Shown piece by piece: positions 63,668 through 64,000 of a stretch of 64,000 nt of DNA. The translations under genes were made by a program, and so were the position numbers. The stretch covers positions 5,270,001 to 5,334,000 of the forward strand of contig NZ_JBEJGY010000004.1 of NCBI RefSeq assembly GCF_040253615.1, read 5' to 3'. Under the pieces are notes generated by a model. That model saw only the letters and a program-made list of their open reading frames with translations, made no database searches and was not told the DNA's origin. This stretch comes from Streptomyces sp. Edi4. GTDB lineage: Bacteria; Actinomycetota; Actinomycetes; Streptomycetales; Streptomycetaceae. How positions within the stretch are numbered: the stretch's first letter is position 1; each line of letters begins with the position of its first letter.

Positions 63668-63687
63668 CCGTGCTGGATCGGTGCTGG
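63668..63687. repeat. 20-bp motif copy 2
   Basis: CCGTGCTGGATCGGTGCTGG, identical to copy 1. A looser version (GGGTGCTGGATGTGCTGGG) lies just before it at 63640. Confidence 0.85.
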
Positions 63688-63737
63688 ATGCGGCCCTCTC
63701 GAAGCCTGTTTCCGCAGGTCGGAGCTCTGCGTTGAAC

Positions 63738-63754
63738 GTTCCGCTTCAACGTGT
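63738..63754 (+). other. Right copy of the 17-bp direct repeat (putative att site)
   Basis: GTTCCGCTTCAACGTGT, identical to the ychF 3' end. A hairpin and a copy of the 20-bp motif follow at nearly the same distance as after ychF. Confidence 0.6.
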
Positions 63755-63843
63755 GGTCGTGCACTTACTGCAAGTGACTTGATTGATCAAGCGTGGAGGT
63801 CGGAAGGGGTCGGACTCTGTCGAGTTCGACCCCTTCGTCGTCA

Positions 63844-63863
63844 CCGTGCTGGATGGGTGCTGG
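63844..63863. repeat. 20-bp motif copy 3
   Basis: CCGTGCTGGATGGGTGCTGG, one base different from copies 1 and 2. Confidence 0.85.
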
Positions 63864-63889
63864 ATATTCTGACGTGGAGTCAGTGGCAC

Positions 63890-64000
63890 TCAGGTCTCGT
63901 AAACGGTGGACCGGTGCCCGACGTGCACGACCCAGATCACAAGTTCCCCGTTGTCGATCGCGTAGACGACGCGGTAGTCGCCGACGCGGAGGCGGCGACG
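63890..64000 (-). CDS. RelE/ParE-family toxin, C-terminal part (start outside window)
   Basis: Reading in from the right edge on the minus strand gives RRRLRVGDYRVVYAIDNGEL then VIWVVHVGHRSTVYET and a stop at 63890. RVGDYRVVY and HVGHRSTVYE are the conserved C-terminal strands of RelE toxins. An antitoxin would be expected further upstream, outside the window. It is a second toxin beside the yefM-yoeB island. Confidence 0.85.
   Translation of the reverse strand, partial: RRRLRVGDYRVVYAIDNGELVIWVVHVGHRSTVYET

Overview
The window is chromosomal DNA of a Streptomyces or very close relative. The evidence is the very high GC, the GTG starts, a WhiB-family regulator, Wbl/DUF1707/DUF4245 actinobacterial proteins, a DasR-type operator in a chitinase promoter, and a core gene order (ahpD-ahpC-oxyR, fumC, fumB, wbl, glpX, xseB-xseA, ispH, ppgK, ychF) that I remember from S. 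coelicolor. No rRNA, tRNA or CRISPR array was seen.

Positions 1-6.5 kb: the 3' part of a GntP-type gluconate permease; a tiny secreted peptide; a PGRS-like glycine-rich secreted protein; a 29-bp tandem repeat array; a secreted trypsin-like protease; and, convergent to it, a modular GH18 chitinase with a dre-like operator between its -35 and -10 boxes. Positions 6.8-18.4 kb: a complete-looking Tad/Flp pilus locus (CpaB, TadZ, two TadE-like pseudopilins, TadA, TadB, TadC, Flp pilin, TadG-like protein). A NarL-type two-component pair sits inside it, and a lipoprotein and an OmpA-domain protein follow. No prepilin peptidase was seen. Several spacers hold 15-bp minisatellites. Positions 18.7-21.5 kb: a WXG-like/DUF1023-hydrolase/lipoprotein trio whose first two genes each carry a one-base frameshift.

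Positions 21.7-33 kb: a lipoprotein, DUF192, methyltransferase and DUF2079 protein (several apparently leaderless), an orphan terminator, an aldo/keto reductase, a cis-prenyltransferase, a dispersed GC-rich repeat, a PIN-PhoH protein with a strong terminator, a structured leader in front of a secreted transglycosylase, an AI-2E-family membrane protein, and an IS1182-like remnant. Positions 33-54 kb: ahpD-ahpC divergent from oxyR; a PadR-ABC exporter operon; a class A penicillin-binding protein; a SpoIIE phosphatase/kinase; DUF402; class II fumarase; an SGNH-ricin B secreted enzyme; an NfeD-like fragment; class I fumarase; a DUF1707 protein; a WhiB-like regulator; glpX; DUF4245; and a nitroreductase. 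Positions 54-61.5 kb: a second dispersed repeat, xseB-xseA with an APC transporter, then ispH, ppgK, a minisatellite, a membrane protein and ychF.

Positions 61.5-64 kb look like a small accessory island. The last 17 bp before the ychF stop codon recur exactly at 63738-63754. Between the two copies lie a yefM-yoeB toxin-antitoxin module with a palindromic operator, a lower-GC gene broken by frameshifts and a RelE-like fragment; another RelE toxin begins just outside. Three copies of a 20-bp motif lie at the same edges. This and the structured leader at 29.8 kb are the most promising leads. Four loci show single-base frame problems, three of them in short homopolymers, so assembly error has to be weighed against true gene decay.
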